This document shows, one piece after another, positions 34,981 to 44,177 of a stretch of DNA of 64,000 nucleotides. This DNA comes from Arenibacter hampyeongensis (GTDB taxonomy: Bacteria > Bacteroidota > Bacteroidia > Flavobacteriales > Flavobacteriaceae). Where the stretch lies: assembly GCF_002909255.1 (NCBI RefSeq), contig NZ_PIOB01000004.1, positions 62,001 through 126,000 on the forward strand, written 5' to 3'. Position numbers and translations under genes: made by a program. How positions within the stretch are numbered: position 1 is the stretch's first letter; every line of letters starts with the position of its first letter. The notes under the pieces are model-generated. The model was not told the DNA's origin. It saw only the letters and a program-made list of their open reading frames with translations, and searched no databases.

Positions 34981-35979
34981 ATGAAAACTAAAATTGTATT
35001 ACTAATTGCCGTGTTGGGTTTATTGTCTATATCTGCTATTAATTTGGTCAATGATATAGTCGCGAAATTGGGAATGGATGCCAAATATGCACATTATAGT
35101 ATTATTGGCAATTTTGTTGGGAGATTTGATTCTGGTCCCATGAAAAATGGAGTTGGCCAAAATTCCTTTAAAGTACCTTATGCCAAATTGTTGCCTTCAA
35201 TAATATCCGGGGATAAAACCGGGGCGGCGAAGGAGTTATGTGCCTACATCAAAACTTACATCAACAGTGAGGAATTTATAGCGTCATACAATGAGTTAAG
35301 GGAAGATGCCATGCCTTTAACCAACTCGAATGGCGTTGGCCTGACTTCCTTGAAAAAGGACCTAATAGTCATTAATTCAAATATTGAGAATTACCCTAAT
35401 GACAAGGCCTATGTCGCAGAGCAGAAAAAACTAAGGGACGAGACCCAAGCTGGTATCAACGGTATTATGGAGGAATCCAAGAAACCATTTCCCAATAAGG
35501 AATTATGGGAACAGTCCTTTCCTGCCAATCCAGAAGTTTTGGTGAAAAGAAGATTGCAGGAATATTTGGCATTAGTTGGTACAGTTGATTTCGGCGCCAA
35601 ACTTACTGAGCCGGATAATTATAAAATCCGAAAATTTGTAAATCCGGTCTATGAAAAGAAAAGTCCACAATGGAAGGCCTGCTATAGGGCAGGGAAGGAG
35701 GTAAACGATGTTTTTACCGGTTTTGTTAAGGAATGGCTCAATGGTGAAATTGTAGCCACTGTTAAAACAAAAATGTCTGTAAACAGTCCTGTTGCATCTA
35801 AAGAGGAAAAGAATACTGCCGCTACGCCAACAACCGCTGTAGCCGAAAACAGTAGCATAGAGGACAATAGCACAACCACAGCACCACAGGATAATTTAGG
35901 ATCGGTTGAAGGCATAAAGGCCAAAAAATCATTGATAGGTAAAATAAAGGACAAGGCGAAGGCGGTGATCAAGGATTAA
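34981..35979 (+). CDS. Hypothetical exported protein with basic tail
   Basis: A 332-residue protein. The start at 34981 (MKTKIVLLIAVLGLLSISAINL) is preferred over an in-frame ATG 8 codons earlier, because it begins the signal sequence cleanly. The middle (45-255) is helical and charged and includes PFPNKELWEQSFPANPEVLVKRRLQEYLALVGTVDFGAKL. A low-complexity Thr/Ala-rich linker (270-300) leads to a basic C-terminal segment (KAKKSLIGKIKDKAKAVIKD). The family is not recognised. It is a single gene. Confidence 0.7.
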   Translation: MKTKIVLLIAVLGLLSISAINLVNDIVAKLGMDAKYAHYSIIGNFVGRFDSGPMKNGVGQNSFKVPYAKLLPSIISGDKTGAAKELCAYIKTYINSEEFIASYNELREDAMPLTNSNGVGLTSLKKDLIVINSNIENYPNDKAYVAEQKKLRDETQAGINGIMEESKKPFPNKELWEQSFPANPEVLVKRRLQEYLALVGTVDFGAKLTEPDNYKIRKFVNPVYEKKSPQWKACYRAGKEVNDVFTGFVKEWLNGEIVATVKTKMSVNSPVASKEEKNTAATPTTAVAENSSIEDNSTTTAPQDNLGSVEGIKAKKSLIGKIKDKAKAVIKD

Positions 35980-36086
35980 TCCATTGGGATATAAGAATTT
36001 TTAAAGAAATAGCTAATTGCAAAGCGTATGCCAACTACAATTATTAGTGCATAGCAGGAAGAATATAAGGCAACGATGAATTGGGG

Positions 36087-36914
36087 TTATTGGGTTTTGG
36101 AAGCTGATATAAATCCAATCAACTTTTCCGGTTGATCGGTCTGTATGCCATCCACGCCAAGATTAAGAAGCATTTGCCATTGCTGTTCCCATTTCTGAGG
36201 GTCATCCTCCTCATCATCCACAAATACCTTTACCTTATTTGCATGTAGTTTTTTTACAAAGGATTTTGAAATATGGTCCATATCGGAGGCCATAATTATA
36301 GGAGCATAAGCGCTAAGTACCTTTCGGATATTTCTTTTTTTACCCGGATCTGGCATTATTAGGCATTCTGGACAATTAGTTTTAAAATCCACAAGTGCTT
36401 CGTGGTCCGCTGCGGAGATATACCAAACTATGGATTCTTGCATGCCATAATTTTTTATTATTGAGATCAAAGCCTTGGGGTCCGCTTCTTTTAGGTCCAA
36501 ATATATGCCAATCTTTCCTTGGCACAGTGCTAGGATTTCCTCAAAGGTCGGTATTTTGGTGTTGCGCCACTTTTCGCCTATTTTTATTCCTATGTCAAGA
36601 GCACCTAATTGAGACAAGGTAAGGTCGCTTATCAGGCCTGATGCTCCTATAACATAGGCATCTATGGTAGCATTATGAACACTTACAAATTCGCCATCCT
36701 TGGTGGTCCTAACGTCAATTTCAACGAAATCACAGCCCAGATCTATGGCTTTCTGATATGCCGCTAGGGAATTTTCTGGAATCCCGTTATGTACTCCTCT
36801 ATGCGCAATAACATAGGTATTGCCATTTTTTGGCCTGGAAATCCCATTCTGTGCATGACCATAGCCAAGGGCTAATAGGAATACGAGCAATACTATTTTT
36901 GGAAACCCAGGCAT
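36087..36914 (-). CDS. Glycerophosphodiester phosphodiesterase, exported
   Basis: A 275-residue GDPD-family TIM-barrel enzyme with a signal peptide (MPGFPKIVLLVFLLALGYGHA). The catalytic and metal residues are visible in IAHRGVHNGIPENSLAAYQKAIDLGCDFVEIDVRTTKDGEFVSVHN (two His, the Glu and the EID pair). It would release sn-glycerol 3-phosphate from glycerophosphodiesters, or act on a related polymer. It is the last gene of a four-gene minus-strand run (46-bp gap after the 709-residue protein), so it may serve the same pathway. Confidence 0.9.
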   Translation of the reverse strand: MPGFPKIVLLVFLLALGYGHAQNGISRPKNGNTYVIAHRGVHNGIPENSLAAYQKAIDLGCDFVEIDVRTTKDGEFVSVHNATIDAYVIGASGLISDLTLSQLGALDIGIKIGEKWRNTKIPTFEEILALCQGKIGIYLDLKEADPKALISIIKNYGMQESIVWYISAADHEALVDFKTNCPECLIMPDPGKKRNIRKVLSAYAPIIMASDMDHISKSFVKKLHANKVKVFVDDEEDDPQKWEQQWQMLLNLGVDGIQTDQPEKLIGFISASKTQ

Positions 36915-36960
36915 TTGAATAAATATTAAAAGTGCGTTAGTGTTACTCCTTTATGGTGTT

Positions 36961-39090
36961 CTAAGGTTTAATTAACTTGTGATAAGTGGCTAAATAATAG
37001 GGCAGGAGATAAAATGTACCCTCGTGCTCAGCGTATCCATTACCTTCGTTATCGTGGAGAACAGTGGCATCACGGTCCAATCTTACGTGGCCTCTTTCGT
37101 CTATTGGTAGTGCATAGGTGTCATTGCCCCAGCCCATACCTTTTGACTGGCCCGGTGTTGGGTCCAGCAAAATATCAAGACGGTGGGTATTGTCCATGTC
37201 ATAGCCTATGAGATCTAAGGGAATTCGTTGTAAGGTTTCCGTCATGTATTGGGTATCCAAACTACTCTTGTAGTACCTCTTTATGGAAGCCTTGGCAAAT
37301 AAGGGATTTTCAACAAATAATTCCTCGGGATTAAAAAAGCCTTCATCCACTTTTTTGGTAAAAAAGCCTGTCATGGCACCATAGAGGCCGTCCCAAAAGG
37401 CATTTTTCTGCTTGCTTATATGCAGCCAAGCATTCTCAAGGGCTATGCGGTACATAATTTGCCTTTCCGGATGCTGTTCATAATTTATAAGGCCATAAAG
37501 ACTCATTAAACCAAGGTTGTTATCCCATGGAACCGCATTTTCCGGCGGAAAAAATTCTTTGGCATGCATGGCGTAGATATCGTAATTTTCCTCTTCACGA
37601 AGCTTTTCGGCCACTTCTTCATATTTTGGGTCTCCGGTTACATGGGTGGCAACGTTCAAAAAGGAAAGCATCATCATGGCATTTAAACCTCGTTGATCCC
37701 AGCCCCAAACGGAATTGAAATAATCCGGATCAAAACTCCCCCAACGGGTTGGTTTTCCATCATAATCCACCAGTTTGAAACCATGCCGAATAAGGTGGTC
37801 GGTAACATCCGAGACCACTTGTTTAACGGCATCTTTTTCTTCTTTGGTTTCGGCTACCAGATCATAGTAAATCCCGTAATAAAAATAATGTCCGGCCAGC
37901 TCATCCGAGCTGGTATCACATTTCCATCTATATTTTCCGTCTTCACTTAGTGGGAAACGGGGAAAAATATCTTTCCAAAAGGGATCGTTTGCCTGATTTC
38001 GGCGATTGTATTCCTTACTGTATTGCTCATTTACAGGTTCATGCCAATCCACAGGGATGATTACCCTTGCAGGAAATCCAGGCTCATAAGTGATGTCTAC
38101 CAGCCATTTTAAGGCGTAAAAACTTCTATTGGCGAGTTCCCGGGCCTCTGGGTCTTTGGTAAGTGCGTACCTAAATGCTTGGGCTGCCCCGTACATGGCC
38201 GTATACTGACCGTCATTGTCCGAGATGGCCAATTTGCTGGTATCGATATTGAATTGTTCGGAAAGATGACTTTGACAAATAAAGCCGATCCTATTGTGTC
38301 TTTCCTCTACCTGATTTATAAAATGGGTAGCTTTATCGCCATAGGTCATTTCCTTGGAAATAATTTGGGCTAGCCCGTTTGGGGTAGCTATCCAAGCCGT
38401 GCCTTCCAAATCAACGGCAATATCATTTACATGGTTATCCGGTAACCATCTGCGGTTGGATCGGTAGAAAAATTCATCATTTTCTACCCTAAAGGCTCCA
38501 TTTTCGGTACCAAACCAGACTTGTCCCGCTGGGCCCGAAGCTGCAGATGTAAAATGATTATAGGGTACTCCTTCCTTACCCGTATACAGTTTCCAGCTAC
38601 CTTTGTTTAAGCGGCCAATGCCTGCCTTGGAACCGAACCACAGACGGTTATTGGAGTCCACGGTTAAGGCGGCAACGTCCTTCAAGGCCCAACTATAGTT
38701 CTCGTCAGAGGGGAGTTCCTGTCTCCATTTATTTTTTCCAGTTTTTACATAAAGTCCGTTTTCGCATCCAACGTAGGTGGTATCACCGTAAGTTGTCCAG
38801 CTCAGTACCTTACCGGTATCTTCAGGAAGACCTTTAAAAATAGGGGAGGAAGCAGATGTTGCGGCCCTATTATTGGAGGACCATTTAGAATCCTTCCATT
38901 CATATTGTCCATAAGAGGTTATGGCAGTTGGCGTATTGTTGGCTACTGATATGTGCTGGATATTTCCTGAGGGAAGCCCTTCGGCATTCGCATGAATAAA
39001 GGCTATGTCCTGATAAAACTTGGTTTCCTGTGCTGTGCTGCCAAAGGAAAAAGCAATGATAAAGGTTACTGATAATAGTATTGATCTCAT
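36961..39090 (-). CDS. Secreted propeller plus helical-barrel protein, paralogue 1
   Basis: A 709-residue exported protein (signal MRSILLSVTFIIAFSFGSTAQ). Residues 25-270 contain blades of a two-component-regulator-type propeller (reg_prop): NNRLWFGSKAGIGRLNKGSW, GQVWFGTENGAFRV, GTAWIATPNGLAQI. Residues 300-705 are helical and look like an (alpha/alpha)6-type barrel (MYGAAQAFRYALTKDPEARELANRSFYALKWLVDI; NSVWGWDQRGLNAMMMLSFLNVATHVTGDPKYEEVAEKL). No membrane helix or kinase follows the propeller. It is paralogous to the protein encoded at 40528-42780 (shared KPT-WG----P-Y and GFP motifs). A polysaccharide or glycoside role is plausible but unproven. Confidence 0.75.
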   Translation of the reverse strand: MRSILLSVTFIIAFSFGSTAQETKFYQDIAFIHANAEGLPSGNIQHISVANNTPTAITSYGQYEWKDSKWSSNNRAATSASSPIFKGLPEDTGKVLSWTTYGDTTYVGCENGLYVKTGKNKWRQELPSDENYSWALKDVAALTVDSNNRLWFGSKAGIGRLNKGSWKLYTGKEGVPYNHFTSAASGPAGQVWFGTENGAFRVENDEFFYRSNRRWLPDNHVNDIAVDLEGTAWIATPNGLAQIISKEMTYGDKATHFINQVEERHNRIGFICQSHLSEQFNIDTSKLAISDNDGQYTAMYGAAQAFRYALTKDPEARELANRSFYALKWLVDITYEPGFPARVIIPVDWHEPVNEQYSKEYNRRNQANDPFWKDIFPRFPLSEDGKYRWKCDTSSDELAGHYFYYGIYYDLVAETKEEKDAVKQVVSDVTDHLIRHGFKLVDYDGKPTRWGSFDPDYFNSVWGWDQRGLNAMMMLSFLNVATHVTGDPKYEEVAEKLREEENYDIYAMHAKEFFPPENAVPWDNNLGLMSLYGLINYEQHPERQIMYRIALENAWLHISKQKNAFWDGLYGAMTGFFTKKVDEGFFNPEELFVENPLFAKASIKRYYKSSLDTQYMTETLQRIPLDLIGYDMDNTHRLDILLDPTPGQSKGMGWGNDTYALPIDERGHVRLDRDATVLHDNEGNGYAEHEGTFYLLPYYLATYHKLIKP

Positions 39091-39100
39091 GTTCGTCTGG

Positions 39101-40474
39101 TTAAAGTTCTATGACAAAAATCTGCATTGTTGGTGTTTCCCCATTGTTGGAAACCAAACGGTTATAGGCAATTTTACTTCCATCGTGCGACCAAACTGTA
39201 TTTTTAGGTGGATTTTGCGTTGGTTTCGTCAAGACGGTATTTTTTCCGCCTTCGATATTTAACCCGATCAAAGAATTCTGCCAAACATAGAGGAGACGAT
39301 GCTCTTTAGGATGCCAACGTATTCCACCTTGAACATCCGAGTCATGAAAGGTACGTTGTACGGGTTCGCCGCCCCAAGGGGAGATGGTGAATAACTGTTT
39401 TATGTTATGGTCATCTTGGGCCAAATAGGCTAGCATGCTTCCTCCATAAGAGGAACGGACAATACCTTCACACCCTGGGTACTTGTTATTGGTCGTATAG
39501 GTAAGCCTGCGTTGCTGGGTTCCTTTTGGAGGGGCTGGCATGGTGGTTTCTGTTCCTTCCAAAGCACCGTCTCCAGGAATGGTGATATCTTCCGGGATGT
39601 CCACGATATAAACTTCATCTACCTGCTCTCCTTCTTTGTTAGTGGTAGTCCCAATAAAGGCCCTTGCCCTTTGGGTAGCGCCATCGGATTTCAGGTAACC
39701 GGAATGTCCAACCCAACTATCTCCGGCCGCCCGGCTAATTTCATCGGACCCCGGATTTGGGTCTGGCACTACTTTTACTACGAGGGCACTGAACCATTCC
39801 CCGGAAAAATTTTCACCGTCGGGGGATTCGGCAACAGTTACCGGTTGATGATTTTTGGATACCCCAATGGTTCTTAGATTATGTGTTACCCCGGTTGAAT
39901 CTTCGAGCTTCTTCATAATGGCATCGTTATAGGTATAGCCTATCCATTGTCCGTCCCCGCTATATTCGTGTCTGTGGGTTCCTCCTCTAAGTGCTCCTAC
40001 TGTAAATGGAGGGGAGATGTCCCTGGCATCCATAAAAATGGGCTCTCCGGGATTGTCATCCTTTATAATTACTCCAGATCTACGCCATTGCTCGTAGGGT
40101 TTCTCTTCGGAACAATTCAATAGTCCATGTATAAAAACCACTTCGTTATTGGTATGGCTATAACTTACGGCACCAACACCCGGACCGTAGTCCTGGTTTT
40201 GCTCCAGTTGATATAGGACTACTTTTTTACCGGTTTTAAGATGTATCTTTTCTATTTTTCCATTACCGCCAATGCCACCTGCTTCGGTACGGGCGTCATA
40301 GACCAACCATTCATCATCTGGAGAAAAATTATCATTGCTGTCCAGATCATGGTTATAAGTTAGGTCTTGGGTTATTTGTTTTTCCATTTTAAAATTATTT
40401 TGTCCACAAGCACTAAATAGTATGGGAGTCACGAACAATAGGAGCATTGGTCTATTATCAAATTTTAACTTCAT
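39101..40474 (-). CDS. DUF3748/TolB-like beta-propeller lipoprotein
   Basis: A 457-residue exported lipoprotein (start 40474, MKLKFDNRPMLLLFVTPILFSAC, lipidated Cys; an ATG 7 codons upstream is also possible). The mature part is a TolB-type propeller matching DUF3748: DSNDNFSPDDEWLVYDARTE, GVGAVSYSHTNNEVVFIHGL, GTHRHEYSGDGQWIGYTYND, GIRWHPKEHRLLYVWQNS, TVWSHDGSKIAYNRL. It lies between two paralogous propeller/barrel genes with 53- and 10-bp gaps, so it is very likely co-transcribed and part of the same process. Confidence 0.78.
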   Translation of the reverse strand: MKLKFDNRPMLLLFVTPILFSACGQNNFKMEKQITQDLTYNHDLDSNDNFSPDDEWLVYDARTEAGGIGGNGKIEKIHLKTGKKVVLYQLEQNQDYGPGVGAVSYSHTNNEVVFIHGLLNCSEEKPYEQWRRSGVIIKDDNPGEPIFMDARDISPPFTVGALRGGTHRHEYSGDGQWIGYTYNDAIMKKLEDSTGVTHNLRTIGVSKNHQPVTVAESPDGENFSGEWFSALVVKVVPDPNPGSDEISRAAGDSWVGHSGYLKSDGATQRARAFIGTTTNKEGEQVDEVYIVDIPEDITIPGDGALEGTETTMPAPPKGTQQRRLTYTTNNKYPGCEGIVRSSYGGSMLAYLAQDDHNIKQLFTISPWGGEPVQRTFHDSDVQGGIRWHPKEHRLLYVWQNSLIGLNIEGGKNTVLTKPTQNPPKNTVWSHDGSKIAYNRLVSNNGETPTMQIFVIEL

Positions 40475-40527
40475 ATGCTTTTTTGTAAAATCCATACTAC
40501 TTACTTAGGTTGTTAATATTTTAAATT

Positions 40528-42780
40528 CTATTCTTTAGTTATTTTTTCAGGGGCACTGATAACCCCTAAATATCTTCCCATCCAATAGGGCAATAGCCAG
40601 ATATCGCCGGCAGAAAACTCTTCAGAACCGTCCTTTGCGGAGTTTCTGTCCAATCTAAACATATTGGCATTGTGGCGTTGAACCGGTCTTTCGTCCGGTG
40701 GCAGCACTTCGCTAAGGGTCTGCTCCCTGAAATTAGGTTCCAGGAAGGTGAGATCTTTTCTATGACTGTTCATAATGTTCCATGATACCATATCCATTGG
40801 GTGTTCCCTAAGGTACCAGGCCGCCTCTTCCAAGTCGAACTCCTGAGTTCCAGTGAGGGCGGTCATAATATTCCATGCGCCTTCTTTTTCTGGTCGTTCA
40901 ATTTCCCAGTGATCAATAATAGCTTCTTTGAATTTTGCTTTAAGGGTATCGTTAAAGGCATACTTATACAGACCCCAATACCCCACAAAGTACATTTCGT
41001 CATCGGAATGGTTCCAGGATTCGGACAACATCTTACTCCAATCATCAGCATCATCCGGAGCTTTGGCCACATCTTTCATAAGCCACATCAGGTTTTCAAA
41101 ATAACCGTGATTATCCATCAGGTCAAAGGCCTTTTCCTTATATTTTTCCTTACCGGTAAAATGATAGGCTGTTTGCAACATGCCTATAATATTGGAAGCA
41201 TTTATTTTTCTGTCGCCGACCATCTTTGGTCGGGCATTTACGTATTCTGGATTCCATCGGCCCCATGTGGTGGGTTTACCATCAAAATCTACCATATACA
41301 TATCATTTCTTACAATATGGCTCATTAGGGTGTCTATCAGAACTATGGCCCGATCTTTAAGATCGTTGTCCATGATTTCGGCCATAGCGGCATAGGCGAA
41401 AATATGTCCAATGGCCTCATCACTACTGGTGGTAGATTTCCAATCCCATTCGGGGTCATCGGAAGGTTGCCATCTTTCTGGATCATGCAATCGCTCTTTA
41501 TAGCCGCTGCGTTCAAATGATCTGGAAGGAAAGCCCGGTACATTATTAATACTGAACAACCTTTCCATGGCGTCCATGGACTCTCTACAGTTCTGAAGTG
41601 CGTCTTCGGATTTGGTCACCGCATAACGGAAAACCTCACCAGCTAGGTACATGGTAGTCCAAAGTCCGTCGTTATCGGAATCGGAAAGTCGCCCTGTATC
41701 AAAATTGCCATTGTCCATATCCACCAAGGTTGCATTAAAACCAAGTCGGATATGTCTATTGCGAACCTGTTTTTCATAATATTGGGCCTTGTCGAACAAG
41801 GTCATTTCCTCATATACTATTTGTCCCAGTCCCGCATCGGTCAATATTAGCATAGAACCATCTGTACCTTTGGATATGTGTACAACATTGTTGCTTGGCA
41901 ACCAGCGTTTTCCATTATAGTAATTGAATTTACCATCTTTTTTGAGCATAAATACCCCTTTGGTGGATCCGAACCAGAGGTGGCCATCAATTTCCACAAC
42001 ATAGGTAATTTCTGTCCAGGGCAATTTGGTTTTCTTTTCCCCAATTTGCTTGCCAGTATTGGCATCCACTTCCAGATAACCATCCAAAGTAGTAAGGATC
42101 AATTTGTTTTCAAATAGGGCAAAAGAGGTAAAATTGCCTTTTTCAAAAACCGTTTTAAGCGTTTGGTCCCTAGGGTTGAAGGAAGCTATGGATTTTTCTC
42201 CCAATACCCAGAAGGTCTTGGTTTTTGGGTTGAATTTAATAGCTTTTACCTTGTCTTTGGCAAGGGCTCCCTTCCAGCTCTTCTTATTTTTGGAAACATA
42301 TTGAAGCGCTACACCATCACTGATCAAAAAATTGAAATCGCTCCCGGGGGCAATAATATTTGCCTTAGGTAATTCGTGCTCAAGGTAAAGACTACCGGCC
42401 CATGCATTGCTGAGGACCGCCTTATCATCTAGGTATACAAATTGATCTTTAAAAAGGGTGATTGCCGTAATATTCCTATCGGCTATTGGGCGGTAGGTAT
42501 TATCCTGTAAAAGGACCCCAGGATATAGGAATTGGCCATCGTGTGTACGCAATATGCCTTCAGATGAAGCCACTTGTATAACTTCATTCCGATCCATAAA
42601 TACTTGGGACAACATAATTTTGTCCTCTTGTTTGTTGAATTTTATGCTGTAATCCTGTAGATAGGGAACATCCTTGTAAATGGGTTGCGATGCTGTTTTT
42701 GTTTCCGTTTTAGGGGCTTCTGAACAAGATATGGTGACCAAGACTAGGGTCCATATGAAATTTGGAAAACTTTTTCTCAT
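40528..42780 (-). CDS. Propeller plus helical-barrel lipoprotein, paralogue 2
   Basis: A 750-residue exported lipoprotein. The start at 42780 (MRKSFPNFIWTLVLVTISCSE) gives a clean lipobox with Cys19; an in-frame ATG 17 codons upstream does not. Residues 25-340 form a propeller-like domain (GHLWFGSTKGVFMLKKDGKF, GSMLILTDAGLGQIVYEE). Residues 370-745 form a helical barrel (MYLAGEVFRYAVTKSEDALQNCRESMDAMERLFSI; GKPTTWGRWNPEYVNARPKMVGDRKINASNIIGMLQTAYHFTG). It shares architecture with the 709-residue protein two genes downstream. It is the first gene of the run; the repeat-rich part of the window begins just upstream. Confidence 0.75.
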   Translation of the reverse strand: MRKSFPNFIWTLVLVTISCSEAPKTETKTASQPIYKDVPYLQDYSIKFNKQEDKIMLSQVFMDRNEVIQVASSEGILRTHDGQFLYPGVLLQDNTYRPIADRNITAITLFKDQFVYLDDKAVLSNAWAGSLYLEHELPKANIIAPGSDFNFLISDGVALQYVSKNKKSWKGALAKDKVKAIKFNPKTKTFWVLGEKSIASFNPRDQTLKTVFEKGNFTSFALFENKLILTTLDGYLEVDANTGKQIGEKKTKLPWTEITYVVEIDGHLWFGSTKGVFMLKKDGKFNYYNGKRWLPSNNVVHISKGTDGSMLILTDAGLGQIVYEEMTLFDKAQYYEKQVRNRHIRLGFNATLVDMDNGNFDTGRLSDSDNDGLWTTMYLAGEVFRYAVTKSEDALQNCRESMDAMERLFSINNVPGFPSRSFERSGYKERLHDPERWQPSDDPEWDWKSTTSSDEAIGHIFAYAAMAEIMDNDLKDRAIVLIDTLMSHIVRNDMYMVDFDGKPTTWGRWNPEYVNARPKMVGDRKINASNIIGMLQTAYHFTGKEKYKEKAFDLMDNHGYFENLMWLMKDVAKAPDDADDWSKMLSESWNHSDDEMYFVGYWGLYKYAFNDTLKAKFKEAIIDHWEIERPEKEGAWNIMTALTGTQEFDLEEAAWYLREHPMDMVSWNIMNSHRKDLTFLEPNFREQTLSEVLPPDERPVQRHNANMFRLDRNSAKDGSEEFSAGDIWLLPYWMGRYLGVISAPEKITKE

Positions 42781-43010
42781 GTAATTAATTATTATGGTTG
42801 CATTAAATGGGCAGTCTCTAAATATTATCATTAATAGGTATTCCTTCAGTGGGGTACTACAGCCCTCTACAAATAAACCTTATTTGAAGGTGTGGAACTT
42901 CCTATATTTTACATGATTTACATCATATATTGCCTTTAATATTCATTTCTTATTAATTTTTGAAATAAAGTGTTAGAATAATTGAAATTTGGGTTTTGGT
43001 GATCTATATC

Positions 43011-43043
43011 TAGAGACTAGAGACTAGAGACTAGAGACTAGAG
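43011..43043 (+). repeat. Heptamer tandem repeat TAGAGAC x 4.7
   Basis: Four perfect TAGAGAC units plus TAGAG. The only perfect short microsatellite-like run noted in the window. Related but imperfect CTAGA words occur in several other spacers. Confidence 0.95.
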
Positions 43044-43112
43044 CCAATAGCAAAGAGTGAAAATGAAAAAGACATAATCTAGAGCCAAGAGAAAAGAGAG
43101 GTTAATTTGAAA

Positions 43113-43460
43113 ATGAGTCAATTTGATAATTTGAAAATGAATCAATGAGGAAATGGGTTAATGTGAAAATGGGTTAATGTGAAAATGTAACAATGAGTTA
43201 ATGTAACAATTGGTTGATTTGGAAATGAGTTAATTTGAAAATGGGTTATTGTGGAAATGGGTGAATGTGAAAATTGATTAATGTGGAAATTTACCAATGA
43301 GTTAATGTAACAATTGGTTGATTTGGAAATGAGTTAATTTGAAAATGGGTTATTGTGGAAATGGGTGAATGTGGAAATGGATTAATGTGAAAATGAACCA
43401 ATGGGTTAATGAAACAATTTGAAAATTTGGAAATCGGTTAATTTGGAAATAACTCAATGA
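43113..43460 (+). repeat. Family A: degenerate 16-bp word array, longest block
   Basis: Units of about 16 bp built from recurring words (GTTAAT, TTTGAAAATG, TGTGGAAATG, TACCAATG, CAATG). Within it a segment of about 104 bp is duplicated in tandem (ATGAGTTAATG at 43193 and 43297). Shorter blocks lie at 45652-45830, 49021-49079, 51449-51546 and 51612-51673, and in reverse at 58627-58788. Confidence 0.85.
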
Positions 43461-43614
43461 TCAAACTTTAGGATTACGACAAACAGGGCTCCTTCCCTTA
43501 ACCAAGGGAAGGTGGATCCTCCGCCAAGTGGCGGCGGAGACGGAAGGGATTGAAAGCCCAGGCCCTTTTCGGGACTCCAGAAAACCGTCGGGAGAGAAGT
43601 CGCACACATCAGGC

Positions 43615-43773
43615 TTGAACTGCTTGTGCGATTTAGTTCATGGCATAATTATTTTAAGGATATACGTGAATCTATGGTTTTGTTTAGAGGTTAAGTGTTC
43701 AATTCATGTATGGGTTGAGCTACTTGTGTGATTTAGCTCATGGCATAATTATTTTAGGGGTATTCGTGAACCT
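43615..43773 (+). repeat. Diverged direct repeat, copies 100 bp apart
   Basis: 43615-43673 and 43715-43773 match over about 59 bp with scattered substitutions. Both contain GATTTAG-TCATGGCATAATTATTTTA. This repeat was not seen elsewhere in the window. Confidence 0.8.
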
Positions 43774-43933
43774 TCGGTTTCTGATATTTATTCGAAATGA
43801 CAGTTCGGCAATTTTCAACTTTGGACATTAAAATTGATAATTACTAATTGTTGATTGTTCATTGTAACAAGCAGATTGCTACGCTTCTCCTGCCTATCGG
43901 AAGGCAAGCTCGCAATGACGGTTTTAGTTCTGT

Positions 43934-44056
43934 CGTCAGTTCGAGTGAAATGGCGATAGCCATTTAGTATCGAGAACCGAGTGCTTCTCGATACAATTTT
44001 ATTTCGCTGCGCTTCATAAAATCACCTGCCTGCCGGCAGGCAGGCTCGAAGAGACG
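43934..44056 (+). repeat. Family E cloverleaf element, copy with palindrome insertion
   Basis: Outer arms GTCAGTTCGAGTG and a degenerate CTCGAAGAGAC partner enclose three hairpins: AAATGGC-GATA-GCCATTT (43948-43965), TATCGAGAA...TTCTCGATA (43968-43993) and ATTTTAT...ATAAAAT (43996-44022). The 20-bp palindrome CCTGCCTGCCGGCAGGCAGG is inserted at 44025-44044 between the third hairpin and the closing arm. Confidence 0.85.
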
Positions 44057-44177
44057 GGCAAACGACCTTGAACTTTGAACTTTGACCATCAAACTTTCAA
44101 CATAACGATTTCGTCTAGTTTCCAGGCTCTAGAATCTAGATTCTCAATACTCACTTCTCCTCACTCAATACTTGGTA

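Larger units (their letters stand above)
42781..44177. repeat. Repeat mosaic I (between paralogue 2 and sdaA)
   Basis: In order: an AT-rich stretch to 43010; a TAGAGAC heptamer array; purine-rich AAGAG words (43045-43110); family A word block (43113-43460); family F double hairpin (43487-43555: CTTCCCTT/AAGGGAAG, then CCGCC/GGCGG); a roughly 59-bp direct repeat (43615 and 43715); family C TTCAACTTT words; family D (43872-43920); family E cloverleaf with inserted palindrome (43934-44056); more C words and a CTAGA-rich stretch. No gene is supported. Confidence 0.8.

Noticed and set aside
43113-43460. CRISPR-like array in the AT-rich words
   Set aside because: Units are degenerate, about 16 bp, with no constant repeat/spacer alternation.
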